Assembly (NCBI GenBank): GCA_024427105.1 | Contig: JAKSVR010000001.1 | Coordinates: forward strand, 47,899 to 111,898 | Length of the DNA: 64,000 nucleotides | Source of the DNA: Mycoplasmoidaceae bacterium | Lineage (GTDB): Bacteria > Bacillota_I > Bacilli_A > Mycoplasmatales > Mycoplasmoidaceae | Reading direction: 5' to 3' | Part shown: piece after piece, positions 19,525 through 30,102 of the stretch | How the letters are laid out: each line of letters opens with the position of its first letter | Numbering within the stretch: position 1 is the first letter of the stretch | The notes under the pieces: model-generated | The model's database searches: none | What the model saw: only the letters and a program-made list of their open reading frames with translations | Told to the model about the DNA's origin: nothing | Program-made: the position numbers and the translations under genes

Positions 19525-20028
19525 TTAATCGCCATCTAATACTACTATCACATCATCTAATTCCTTCGTGAAAGTTAAATATATATTAAAATCTGTGTTT
19601 TTTCTACTTGGTGCACATGTAAAAATACTCCAAGGCACAGTGACCCCTTCAATATAAATTGCATAATTTTGGTCAGTTACATGTTTGTAATCATCAATAA
19701 GATTGAGTTCTCTACCATCAAAAATCACCTTAATGTTAGCAACACTCGGGAATGTAATGAATTTATACATTGTAGTAAACGCGAAAAACTTAGGTTTTTC
19801 AAAAAAATTATCGTCCACCAAATTTGTGGCAAAATTAAATTTGTATGTTTTATTAGGTAGAAAAGAAGTTGGTTTGCTGAAAAGAATGCCTGTTCCTGTT
19901 TCTTCATCCATTAAATTAACATCGACTTCATAATCATAATCTTCTTTCTTCCCACATCCAATCATACTAACCATAGGGATAGATGATGCTACTAATATAG
20001 TAGGCATTAGAATATGCAATTTTCTCAT
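19525..20028 (-). CDS. Repeat-free array lipoprotein (H), homologous to the C-terminal domain of lipoprotein B
   Basis: The 167-residue lipoprotein has the array signal peptide (MRKLHILMPTILVASSIPMV, Cys25) but none of the Cys repeats. The mature part (TYKFNFATN, KVIFDGRELN, FNIYLTFTKELDDVIVVLDG) looks beta-rich and aligns by eye with the last 150 residues of lipoprotein B (IYKLNIDLS, DGRKL, KIEIELIF). It therefore defines a stand-alone domain of unknown function that has been fused to the B repeat protein, or split from it. It shares the array promoter cassette (-10 at 20049-20054). Confidence 0.9.
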   Translation of the reverse strand: MRKLHILMPTILVASSIPMVSMIGCGKKEDYDYEVDVNLMDEETGTGILFSKPTSFLPNKTYKFNFATNLVDDNFFEKPKFFAFTTMYKFITFPSVANIKVIFDGRELNLIDDYKHVTDQNYAIYIEGVTVPWSIFTCAPSRKNTDFNIYLTFTKELDDVIVVLDGD

Positions 20029-20153
20029 ATATAAAACCTCTTACCTTTATTATAGAATAATAAAAAAATAGGAGTGAATCTGTCTTTGCCATTGCTTAAT
20101 TTTTTAACTTGTTTAAAATAATTAAAACTATGTTAATGACTAGTTATCTTTAA

Positions 20154-21248
20154 TTAGTTTCAGTAATAAGTGTGATTAGCAGTTGGCGTTCCTTGAAACT
20201 GACCACCTGTTTCTAAAAACATACCACCGACATCTGATTCTAAAAAAGTTACATTTCTAAAATCACAAATTAAATGTGCTCCGCTATCTTGAGTTACATT
20301 TAACGAAGAGCAACCCCAAAACATAGTATAGTAGCATCCATCAACAAGAGTCGCTTTTGGTAGACTTGGTCCATGAGATAATGATTTACAGTTGTCAAAC
20401 ATTGAGAAATAACAGTTTTTGGCAAGAACAGTTGCTGGAAGTTCTGGTGCTTTTGTTATAGACTGACAGCCGCTAAACATACTTTTATAGCAGTCATTAG
20501 CAAGTGACATAGCTGGAAGCCTATTTGGCACTTGTGTTAATGAATAACAATATCGAAACATTTGGTTATAGCATGATTCAGCAAGAATGGTTGCTGGTAA
20601 CTTCGGTGTTTCTAGTAGAGAATAGCATTGATTAAACATACTATTGTAACAATCACAAGCTAGTGTTGTTGCAGGTAATATTTTAGGCGCTATTACAAGT
20701 GAATCGCATCCATTAAACATTCAAGCATAGCAAGATTCAGCGATTTTTTTGGCCGGTAATTCAGGTGCTTGTATTAATGAAGTACATTCACCAAATAAAT
20801 ATAAAAAACAACAATTAGATAATTGAGAATAGTTTATTAATGAATCTGTATTACCACTAGCGGCTATTTTTCCACTCATAATAAAATGAAAGTATTTTTC
20901 ATAGCTTTGTGACAGTGTTGATTTTGTGTTTCTTACATAAATAGATTGACCATTTTCTAAAGTTAAATCTTTACCTTGAGTTGAACTATTTTCTTTTAAT
21001 TCTCATTTTTGCCAACTGTTGTCAACATCTGGTGTATATGTGTATTCGATGTCAATATCTTTATCGACACCAACAGTTAACCCGTGAGCTTCATATGAAA
21101 TAACTGAATTTTCATTATTATCTGCAACATTTGTAAAGCATAATGGACCCAATGGTTCTTCTTTATTCTTATTACAACTAACTAATGGAAAAGTAACTCC
21201 AGTTAGTGTGGTAATAGCAATTAATGGTAAGATTCGATATTTCTTCAT
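20154..21248 (-). CDS. BspA/DUF285 repeat lipoprotein with a divergent signal peptide (I)
   Basis: The 364-residue lipoprotein starts MKKYRILPLIAITTLTGVTF with its lipobox Cys in PLVSC, unlike the MRK-type signals of the rest of the array, and it lacks the AAGAGG/TATAAT cassette. The linker (IDIEYTYTPDVDNSW, SIYVRNTKSTL, FIMSGKIAASGN) matches those of lipoproteins B and D. About eight 26-residue Cys repeats follow (CYNSMFNQCYSLLETP). The end is ANHTYYWN. It appears to be an older or separately acquired member of the same family. Confidence 0.9.
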
Positions 21249-21282
21249 AGTTTATTTATTTTTTCTTAAGTTCTATATTGTT

Positions 21283-22764
21283 TTAAATACAGAAGCAAGG
21301 AGCTGGTGTGCAACCATATCCAGTGGTTGAAGTATCAATCGTTCCATACGGACCAATATCAAAGGCTTCTACATCTCTACTAATGTCTGGTGTGGCTAAT
21401 CACCAAAAATGACCAACGGGTACTTCAATACCAACCTTTACTAGCTGTTCATGTGATTCTTGTGGCGAAGCATCACCAAGAACTTGTTGATAGAATGAAT
21501 ATTGTTTATTTCCCCTAGTGTTTTCGGCTTCATATGTTTCATATAATGTTGGATATTGAATCTCTAAAGCAGTTTGAGAATAAATATCAGAAAGATTTAA
21601 TAAGAATATTTTTTCACTGCCTTCTTGAGCGTGCCATTCTTCATCAGAACCAAATTCATTTACTTTTCGGTCGATTGATTTTATGTTAGTTGCTCAGTCG
21701 TTTTCAGCTAAAATCATCTCATATACGCTATTAGTTTCAGAAGACGTTTCATCATTTAATGAATTATGGATTGATGATGTTCAATAATTGTTATTATTCC
21801 CTGTCGCGTTCCACTGTAGAAAGTATGCAGATCCATCTTCATCACATATCACATTAACAAATTCGAATGTTAATGTGGCTTTTTTATTTGTTTGTGAGAT
21901 GGTGTCCTCTTCTATACCAACCACTCTTACTCTATGAGCAATACCATTAACTGCTATTTTTCTTTCTTTACCAATTAATTGTTCTTTTGTTAATTCATAC
22001 ATTTCACAAAGTTTGTTAATTCCTTGGTTTGCATAATCACAAATATTTTTTCATGAATCATTTTCAAAAGTAAATTTAACGGGTGGTAGTGGGGGAACAT
22101 AGTTTTTGTGTTCGAAATTAATAGTTTCAGTTGTTTCGCTAGTTCAATACTCAGCATTTTTTAGTAAATAGTATTTATATACTTTAACTAATTTATTTTT
22201 ATAGAAATGAAAATCGACTAAATAATCAATGCGTTTTGTGTCTTCTTGCCAAGAAACTGCAAACTCATAACATAATTTATCATTATCAAATGATGGTTTT
22301 TCCTCAAACTCTTCATAAAGCGTAATTAAATAACTGCCAAGATCTTGTGGTGTATAGAAGTCATTCTTTGCTGCAATGGAAGGGTCACTAAAATCAGCAT
22401 CTTTACTATATCGGTTTATCTTATCATATTCACCTTCCGTATATCAAACATATTCTTCTTCATATGTTTCTTTTGTCCCGATTTCATCTGTTGTTTTTAT
22501 GCTATGATCAATGGTTGGTGACATTTCGTAATAATAATTCTCTAAATGTGTATGTTGGTATTGGTGATCAGCAATAGTTGACTTTATTTCGAATTCTGAT
22601 TGCAAGTAATCTACACTCTCCATACCAACAATTTCATCAAATTTATCTTCATCAATTTTGTAATCATCAACATTGATATTAGTCTTATTGCATCCTACTA
22701 GTCCAACAAGTGGTATAGTAGTCGTTGCAATTAAACTAGGAATTAAAATATGCAATTTCTTCAT
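21283..22764 (-). CDS. DUF6273-like lipoprotein (J)
   Basis: The 493-residue lipoprotein starts MKKLHILIPSLIATTTIPLV with lipobox VGLVGC. The N-terminal 220 residues are acidic and not recognised. The C-terminal half resembles DUF6273 proteins: ERKIAVNGIAHRVRVVGIEE, YWTSSIHNSLN, KIFLLNLSDIY, YSFYQQVLG and WWLATPDISRDVEAFDIGPYG. DUF6273 is found in surface proteins of gut firmicutes, mollicutes and phages; its function is unknown. The last residues, TPAPCFCI, are unusually Cys-rich. No array promoter cassette precedes it. Confidence 0.85.
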
Positions 22765-22826
22765 AATTTACCTCTTGTTTTTATTATATAAATTAAAAAA
22801 AGTAATTACTTAGCTCTTATCGTATA

Positions 22827-23261
22827 TTAGAGTTTTAAGTTATTTTTCCTAGCAAATTCTTCCATTGAAGTAGTAAACCATTTTGGTGGCTGTTTTTCAT
22901 AAATCGTTGTTGTTCATTGCTTAAACCATTCTGGCATTTTAGTGTCATCTAGCTTTGATTCAATATTATTTAATCTATTTTCAATCTTTTCAAATCTTTT
23001 TTCAGTTTGTTGTCTAAAAGAATCAAACTGTTGGTTTAAAGAATCAAACTGTTTGCTTAAAGAATCAAATTGTTGTTTATATGGTTCAAACCATTTTGGT
23101 ATTTTTGGTTCTTTGGGTCCACCAACACGATTAACTAGGACAATCCGTTGCGGATTATCCAATTGGTCTTTAATTGTTAAATATTGTTGATCACTCATAA
23201 CCAAAATATCGAAGCTTTCGATAAATTGATTATATGAATAATATTTTGTGAATTTCTCCAT
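22827..23261 (-). CDS. Short coiled-coil protein (DUF16-like)
   Basis: The 144-residue protein has a regular heptad stretch at about residues 65-110 (QQFDSLSKQFDSLNQQFDSF, then EKRFEKIENRLNNIESKL), typical of trimeric or dimeric coiled coils and similar to mycoplasma DUF16 proteins. The flanks contain two similar motifs, KIPKWFEPYKQQ and KMPEWFKQ. There is no signal peptide or membrane segment. An in-frame TTG three bases upstream is a weaker start than the ATG chosen. Function unknown. Confidence 0.75.
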
Positions 23262-23288
23262 CAATAAACAACCCTACAAGTAGGGTTC

Positions 23289-23333
23289 TCCTACATACAG
23301 ATTTACCAAAAATTAAAAAAATTTAGGAAATAA
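23289..23333. repeat. About 45-bp repeat, copy 1 (leader of the coiled-coil gene)
   Basis: This stretch (ACATACAGATTTACCAAA, then an A-rich part and ATTTAGGAAATA) matches 50699-50743 with about five differences. In both places it lies upstream of a minus-strand gene (the coiled-coil gene here, dprA there). Here only one arm of the terminator hairpin present in the second copy is kept. Confidence 0.75.
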
Positions 23334-23408
23334 TTTTTGCAAAATAAACAAAAAGATTGATGGAATGCGGCCATTTGCTTAATTAACAAAAAATAATTTT
23401 TGCAATAA

Positions 23409-24041
23409 TTATTCAATTGTTCAAGATTTTCCAGCTTCAGTTAAGTATTTGCAAATGCCTTGAGCATAGATTTGATTTTTGCCTTGAATAATTCTTCCCT
23501 TATTAGGTAAGGATTCATAGTCTAATCACATTGCTACTGCTCTTTCTGATGCAATATCAGTTTCAATATGAGATATGTCTAAGAGTGTTAGTCTAGGACA
23601 ATCTTTAAAAAGATTTTGATCTTTAGTGTGTTGATATTTAGGTGGGAAAACAACTTTTTCTAAATTTGGTAGAAAATTAAAGTTGGTTCCTTTGAATTCA
23701 CGAAATTGATTATCAAAACGAAGACATTGGCAGCCTTCTTCAAAATTGATTTCTTTAATTACTGTTGGTGCATCATATATTGGTTCTTGATCAAGTTGAG
23801 CATTAAAACATTCTGTTTTTAATTGCACCACATCTTTAGGAATAGTTAGGATGTTATAATTTCCCATTTGATTAGCTCTTTGATGATTTTCATCAAACCC
23901 AATTAAAGTATTACTATCATCAATAACTAAAAATTCTAAAGGGATTGGATGAGCCAAAGTTCGTGTGCAACTAACTAAAGGAACACTAATTGAAATTAGA
24001 CTAACAGTAGTTGGGGTTGGTAATATTTTTAGTTTTTTCAT
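23409..24041 (-). CDS. Small lipoprotein with LRR_5-like (BspA-type) segment (K)
   Basis: The 210-residue protein has a basic N-terminus (MKKLKIL), a hydrophobic stretch and the lipobox PLVSC at about residue 25. The middle has LRR_5-like units: ILTIPKDVVQLKTECF, IKEINFEEGCQCL, LEKVVFPPKYQ and LTLLDISHIE. It is another leucine-rich surface protein, but of the classic BspA type, not the Cys-rich 26-residue type, and is more like the lipoprotein at 40001-41512. There is a 13-bp gap from the ATG to the stop of the upstream dipeptidase gene, so the two are probably co-transcribed. Confidence 0.85.
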
Positions 24042-24054
24042 AATAAATACTTTT

Positions 24055-25782
24055 TTAGAATGAACCCATTTGTTGCATTACGTGGACAACAACTTTAATG
24101 AAATTCTTATATGTATCAAGGAATAATGTTTCTTGTGGATTATGAACGTGATGGATTGTTGGACCAATCGATGCTTGTTGAATGTTAGTGTTGTTACGAT
24201 ATCATCAAGCACATTCAATACCACCATGAGTTCGTTGTTCAGAAGTTTGAATGCCTAAACGTTCATACATATTCATAATTTTTTCACGAATCATGTCATA
24301 TGGATTGTAAACATATGCAGGGTATTGAGAGTTTTTCTTTGCTTTCATATTTACATCGCCTTCACATTGTACTAAGAATTCATTCATCTTAGTTTTTGTG
24401 TATAGAACATAGTTATAGAACAAATACCATTCGTTCTCTGAACGATCAAAGATTGAAAAATCAAAATGAGGAGTATTGCCTCCAGCTGTCTCTAGTAATA
24501 AATTAACTGGGCAAACATTTGAACTAGAAACTAATTCTTTACTACCATCAGGTAATGTTCTAGTTTGTTGTGCACCAAATTTTAAATCAGTTAATAGATT
24601 AAGCAAGTGTTTTGAATTTTCTAATTTTAATTTATATGTAAAAGTGTCACTACCTTTATATGTATCAACTTCAGCTGATAAATTAGTTTCTTTAGGATGA
24701 TAGAATTTAACATCCTCCATAAAATCACTCAATGCTTCTTGTAGTTTATGTAATCGTTCTGTTTCTAGTTCAGCAGATAATTTTGGCATTGCAAAAATAA
24801 ATGTTGCATCACCAGGAATAACATTTCCAACTTCTTGATATGAATCAATTTTTACTAATTGGATAATATTATCAGTTCCAATTGATGGGAATAATGATAG
24901 ATATTGAGCACAAGAAATTGGTGCATTGATTGGGTCATTAATCATATTTATTCCAGAGTGTCCACCCATTCCGCCTTTAATATCTAATTGATATAAAGTA
25001 TCATTACTAATTGCTTCAAGACTAGCGCCTTCACCTTCGTTTCCGGTTGGTGGTGTAAATTCCATAGTATATGTACCGTTGTATCCACCAGCACAGGAAA
25101 CAACTACTTCACCTTCAGTTTCAGCATCTAGATTTATTAGATAATCAAAACCTTGATTATGGTCAACAACGTTGACATTTTCTTGATCTTCATATTGCCC
25201 CATTACACTAGCACCATTCATTCCTGATTCCTCATCAGCGGTAATTAAACAACGTAATGGCCCATGAGCAAGTGTTTTGTTAGCAGTTAGGGCTAAGATT
25301 AATGCTAAACCAGCACCATCATCTGCACCTAATGATGTTTTATATCCTTCCGTATGGATAATTTCTTTTCCATCTTCATCATAATCATGAACAGGGATTG
25401 GATGAGTTAATTCTTCTCCTTCAGATGTATGTGCTCAAACCATATCCATATGTGCTTGGAAACATAATGGCTTTCAGCTTTCGCAACCAGCTGTTGCTGG
25501 AACATCATATCATAGGTTACCATAATCATCTTGATAAATGGTTTGGATCCCACAAGCAGTGATTTGTTCTTTTAATCAAGCACGAATTGCATCTAATTCA
25601 CCAGTCGGATGTGGTATTGAACACATTCCACCTTTATAATCACTACCAACAAAATATTCTATAGATTTGTTGTAGACTTCAGTAACATCAATATCATTAG
25701 TTTTATTACAACTAACTAAACAATTTAATGGTGCTGCTGTTGTAGCTAAAAAAGTTGGAATTAATAGCAATGACTTTTTCAT
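24055..25782 (-). CDS. Lipid-anchored M20 dipeptidase (PepD-like)
   Basis: The 575-residue protein has a lipoprotein signal (lipobox LVSC, Cys25) fused to a full M20 peptidase. Metal and catalytic motifs are present: AHMDMVW (His111, Asp113), SLGADDGAGLALIL, TADEESGM and GGMGGHSG, with a late GNTPHFDFS and a C-terminal HVHNPQETL. This is the layout of PepD / Xaa-His dipeptidases, which use a dimetal site to cleave dipeptides. A cytosolic paralogue lies at 61311-62861. The lipid anchor should place this copy outside the cell, where it could feed peptide uptake. It is the upstream partner of the LRR lipoprotein K. Confidence 0.92.
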
Positions 25783-25836
25783 AATTTACCTCTTTTTCAT
25801 TATAGAATAATGAAAATATTGCGACATATATTTCTT

Positions 25837-25842
25837 TATAAT
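25837..25842 (+). promoter_or_regulatory. -10 box of the GNAT gene (leaderless)
   Basis: TATAAT ends 6 bp before the ATG at 25849, implying a leaderless mRNA. It also argues against the in-frame ATG at 25810, which lies upstream of this box. Confidence 0.55.
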
Positions 25843-25848
25843 AAATTT

Positions 25849-26370
25849 ATGATTAAACAAGTTCATACAATTACTAATAATATTGAAAAATTGTATTTCA
25901 ATGCTTTTCCACCTATTGAACAATTACCAATTGAACAATTTAGACAATATGTTAATGAACAAAAAACCAATCTTTTTGAGTTTTATCAACAAGATCAATT
26001 TATTGGTTTTATATCTTCATTAACCTTTAATAATTATGTTTATATTACTTATTTTGCTGTTGAACCAACAATTCGTAATCAAGGTTTAGGTAGCAAAATA
26101 TTAACTGAATTTAAACAATTTTATAGTAGCAAAACTATAGTTTTAGCTATTGAAGATTTTAGTAAATGTATTGACAAAAATGATTTGAAATTACGTCGTT
26201 ACCATTTTTATCTACGTAATGGATTTATCTTGAATGATTTCACTGTTACTTCAAAAATGGGAACATTCAATATCATGTCTAATCAGTTAGTTTCATTAGG
26301 ATTATTCAAAAAGATAGCCGATGAATTTGCTCCTGGTTATATCACTTTTAATAAAATAAAAACTAGGTAA
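25849..26370 (+). CDS. GNAT-family N-acetyltransferase
   Basis: The 173-residue protein has the GNAT acetyl-CoA motif A, ITYFAVEPTIRNQGLGSKIL, at about residues 65-85 (RNQGLG is the pyrophosphate loop), preceded by the FIGFISSLTF strand. The second half has YHFYLRNGFILN, the usual motif B. The substrate cannot be predicted. It uses no TGA Trp. It converges on the DUF2188 gene across a shared terminator. Confidence 0.9.
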   Translation: MIKQVHTITNNIEKLYFNAFPPIEQLPIEQFRQYVNEQKTNLFEFYQQDQFIGFISSLTFNNYVYITYFAVEPTIRNQGLGSKILTEFKQFYSSKTIVLAIEDFSKCIDKNDLKLRRYHFYLRNGFILNDFTVTSKMGTFNIMSNQLVSLGLFKKIADEFAPGYITFNKIKTR

Positions 26371-26382
26371 AAAACCTAGTTT
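26360..26382. terminator. Bidirectional terminator
   Basis: AACTAGGT / ACCTAGTT stem with an A-rich loop, at the end of the GNAT gene and 6 bp beyond the stop of the opposing DUF2188 gene. Confidence 0.75.
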
Positions 26383-26387
26383 CTTAA

Positions 26388-26672
26388 TTATCTTTTCTTA
26401 GATTTTTTGTGCTTTTTAGGTTTTGGACCTGGTTTTCCACGTCTTACAACTTTGTGTGAGTTGCTAGTTTCAATTTGACCATGTGAATCATGGATAACTA
26501 ATTCTGTTTTGTTTTTACGTGAAATTGCACGAGCTTTTTTAACAGCTGTTGATTTTTTTCTAGTGTGGTAAGTACGGTGACCAGCGTTATTTACTTTAAC
26601 GTCTCATCCACCTTCTTTTTTGTTGGGAACAACGTGGTGTTCTTTACGATTTCCTTTTTTCTTTTTTGCCAT
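26388..26672 (-). CDS. DUF2188 domain protein
   Basis: This 94-residue, highly basic protein matches DUF2188 (YdaT-like): EHHVVPNKKEGGWDVKVNNA, then TRKKSTAVKKARAISRKNKT and ELVIHDSHGQIE. Family members are small and widespread, with no established function. The Lys/Arg-rich ends (MAKKKKGNRK and KPKKHKKSKKR) suggest nucleic-acid binding. The gene is too short and TGA-interrupted to appear under the standard code. Confidence 0.85.
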
Positions 26673-26786
26673 ATTATCTCCTCAATTTCATTATAGGAAA
26701 TAAACGAATTATTTTTTATAAAAATAAGCAATATCTTATTTTTTTAATAAATAAAAAAAATTTATATATTTTTGTCTATATATTAT

Positions 26787-26792
26787 TATAAT
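26787..26792 (+). promoter_or_regulatory. -10 box with hairpin leader for the lipoprotein pair
   Basis: TATAAT is followed by a leader of about 45 nt containing a small hairpin at 26804-26818 (GAGCG / CGCTC, loop GAAAA) before the ATG at 26843. The hairpin sits about 25 nt ahead of the start codon and has no T-run, so it may stabilise the mRNA rather than terminate it. Confidence 0.5.
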
Positions 26793-26842
26793 TTTTATGT
26801 AATGAGCGGAAAACGCTCCTTTACAGAAAGATACAACTAAAA

Positions 26843-27607
26843 ATGAAAAAAACAAAACTATTATTGCCAGTTTTTAGTGTTGGTGCAATTGCTGCAGCAG
26901 TTGTTCCATGTGTTACGTCTTGTAGTGAAACGAGCACACTAAGCTATCAACCTGGCGACAAAAAACCAGAATATGATCCATTAGAACCATCTCAAACAGT
27001 TTATGATGTTGAAGAAGCAACTAATGAATACTTCAATAGAGTTGGTAAAAAATTACTTGCTCAAGAAATTATTCTTGATAATGCCAACACTTATGAAAGT
27101 GTGCTTTCATCAGTTAAGGTTACAACTAAATTAAACAAAAAATACCATACAATAAATTTCACATCTGATTGATCATCAGATTCACTTAACACTACATTCC
27201 ATATCGAATGTGAAAATGTTGAGTTTATTGCAACACGTTTATGAAACGGTGGTGAACATGATAACATCATTTCACCTAAGATTCTTGTATATGTAAAAGA
27301 AGCTTATGAGAAATTTACACATCCAACTAATTGAACACCAGAGGAAATAAAGACAGCTATTAAGAAAGCTCTTACTTTTGCTGATGAATTATCTCGTGAT
27401 ACTTCATGAAGTTTCTTAACAGAAGAACACTATGAAGACTTGAAAGAGACTATCACTACGAGAATTAATTATGCTAACATTTATGAATATGTTGATAACA
27501 TATTCAAAAAACCTGTAATTGACATTGACCCACTATTAACATTGGTTAATTTCTCAATTAGTTCACATTATCTATCATTGATTACAATTGACACAGGAGA
27601 CAACTAA
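26843..27607 (+). CDS. Lipoprotein of unknown function
   Basis: The 254-residue protein starts MKKTKLLLPVFSVGAIAAAV with a lipobox ending at Cys27 (VTSC). The mature protein shows no repeat and no family I recognise. Its C-terminus (LLTLVNFSISSHYLSLITID) is hydrophobic but broken by polar residues. It is followed 1 bp later by a second lipoprotein gene, so they form an operon ending at the terminator 28466-28490. Confidence 0.85.
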
Positions 27608-27608
27608 T

Positions 27609-28445
27609 ATGAAATTAAAAAAATTACTTCCTATTATTGGTTCAATTGCTGCAACAAGTGCAGTTATTGTTCCACTAACCACATCTTGTTCAAAAAATAA
27701 GGCAGCAGTTTTCTGAAAATTATCTGATGGTACTTTCCAATATAAAACTGATGTATTACCAGAAGATACTGACGCACTTAATAACGATGGTGCTACCAAG
27801 AAATATTTTTCAGCTGATGATGCAAAACAAATGTATGCTGAAGATATTGCTAACTTAATTATTACTCATGAAGAAGTGGATGACAGTGGTGATTCATTTA
27901 GAGGATGGTTATTTACAATACCATTTCAAGACCCTACTACAACAAATTGATATGATTTAATATGCTGAATTCCACCTTCTGAAGTTAAAGTTGAAGTAAG
28001 TGAAATTGATTACCATGATGCAACAAAATTAGCTGTTGTTTCAGCACATGTTGAAATTAGTGGTACTACAGATGTTAGTATATATGATGAGAGTTCTTCT
28101 GCACTTGAGGTAGTTGGTTCATTCTATTCTACATTAACAATGAACTATGAAGGCATTGATATGTGTGTTAGTTATAACCAAACTCAAACGCAAGCCGATC
28201 CTTACCGTATTCATTGAAATGTTGATAACAAGAAAGATGCACAAGGCAAAGTAGGCATTGATACAGACGCTGAAGTTGAAATGTCTGTTTATGTTCCTGC
28301 GCTAGCAAAACAATGAAAACTTGACTTTGAATATGAAGATTTAAAGGGATTAAGCACTGAGGAATCTGAATTAATTTTAGGTCCTATTTCAACAACATAT
28401 ACTCACTACTTAACATATGTTGAATATACTGCAGATCAACAATAA
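27609..28445 (+). CDS. Lipoprotein of unknown function
   Basis: The 278-residue protein starts MKLKKLLPIIGSIAATSAVI with the lipobox Cys in TTSC. The mature region is acidic and beta-rich by inspection (VKVEVSEIDYHDATKLAVVS, VSIYDESS) with several TGA Trp codons and no repeats. No family was recognised. It is the second gene of a two-lipoprotein operon, and similarity to its partner is limited to the signal peptide. Confidence 0.85.
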
Positions 28446-28465
28446 TTCATTTTAGTTGATAAATA

Positions 28466-28490
28466 TAAAAAGAGGTTCAACCTCTTTTTT
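28466..28490 (+). terminator. Intrinsic terminator
   Basis: AAAAAGAGGTT / AACCTCTTTTT hairpin with a T-run, 20 bp after the second lipoprotein stop. It also ends close to the stop of the opposing cls gene. Confidence 0.9.
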
Positions 28491-28495
28491 ATTTT

Positions 28496-30043
28496 TTAAA
28501 ATAAACTCTTGCCAAAGTTTAATAGTTTAAGAAGGAAACGTGATCAAGGTGTTAACTTTCTAGCTAATGCTTGAGAAGTTTGTAATGATGAATTTTCTTT
28601 TGTTTCATCATAAACCTTTAATATTTGTTGAGTAAATGTTTCATCATAAATAATTAATTCAGATTCAAAATCTAAATAGATTGATCGTCAATCAACATTG
28701 CATGAACCAGTTAATACATATTTATCATCAATGATGATACATTTTGAATGTAGATAGCCATCATATTCATAAACACTAGCACCGATATCAGCTAACTTCT
28801 TATAGTTTTCTCGATTCATCATTTGCACATATTTTTGGTTTTTATTATGAGCAATGATTTCAATTTTAATACCATGAGCATGACATGCCTTTAATGCTTC
28901 CACAATACTATTTGGTGGACAGAAATAAGGAGTTAAAATCTTAATGGATTTTTTAGCATTATAGAAAACATGTAATAATGCATTTTCTAATGCAAACTCA
29001 TTAAAGTCTGGTTCAAATACTAATAATTGAACCATAGCATTACTTGGTTTAAAATCTTGTTTTTTAAATATTAATTGTGTATCATTCCAAAGATTCTGTT
29101 TGCTAGCATTCATATTTGGTGCATCACAAAATACTGATCAATAGTTAACAAAAGTAATATTCATTGAATTAACTATTGGTCCGGTAATTAAATAGTTTAA
29201 ATCTTTTCAATGACAATTATTATGGTCCATTGATAAATATTCATCAGCAAAGTTACTACCACCATATAATGCTATCTTATTATCAACAATAACAAACTTT
29301 GAATGCAAACGGTAGTTAGTTGCCCCTTTAAATTGAGTTAATCCTTTAGGATTAAAACATGCAATTTCAACACCGTGTTGTTCTAAATCTCTAAAGATTT
29401 TATTATTAACACGCTTGTGTGATCCTAATCAATCATAAATTAATCTTACTTTAACACCTTCATTAGCTTTTTTAATTAATTCAGTAAAGAAAATTTTTGA
29501 TCAGAATCCTGAATAATTGAAGATAAAACTTTGAATATTGACATATTCACGTGCTGAACGAATTAGCTTTATTGATTCATCAAATAGTTGTGTATTATCA
29601 GAAATAATCTTGATATCATTATCCTTATAAATTGGTTTGTATTGGTGGTTTAAACCATAATTAAATAATCAAGCAAGTTCAGGATTCTTTCTTATTTCTT
29701 GACTAAAACTAAAATTTTCTCTGTCAATTAAACTTTTTAATTGATTTAAGTAAGCTTTACGTTGTCTCTTTCTTAAAGGATAAACCCCAAAGATTAAGAA
29801 AGTTAGTAAACCAATTACTGGGAAAACAAGAATAACTATTAATCAACTAGCTTTTGCATAGGTGCTTCGTGGCGAAACAACAATTCGAAATGAAAAAGCA
29901 ATTTCAAGGATCAATATTGCAATAATTCCAATCAATAATGGTCATCAAATATTAATGAAAACAACACAGCAAACACTACCAGCTAGAAATAGTCCAATTA
30001 AGATTGTAACAATACCGGAAATGATTATCTTATTCTTGTTCAT
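28496..30043 (-). CDS. cls: Cardiolipin synthase (phospholipase D family)
   Basis: The 515-residue protein starts with three hydrophobic helices in the first 95 residues and then has two PLD domains. The first HKD motif is HSKFVIVDNKIALYGGSNFA, and the second is HSKCIIIDDKYVLTGSCNVD, followed by RSIYLDFE. This is the standard bacterial cardiolipin synthase layout, condensing two phosphatidylglycerols into cardiolipin at the membrane. Length and motif spacing are normal. CdsA, which supplies CDP-diacylglycerol to the same lipid pathway, is encoded at 32255. Confidence 0.93.
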
Positions 30044-30102
30044 AATTGAATCTATTTAATTATATAATATATAAAAATATAAATTATTAATAGAGGTAAA
30101 AT

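Noticed and set aside
25810..25848. Longer N-terminus for the GNAT protein starting at 25810
   Set aside because: The -10 box at 25837-25842 lies inside that extension, and the shorter start at 25849 gives a normal GNAT N-terminus.
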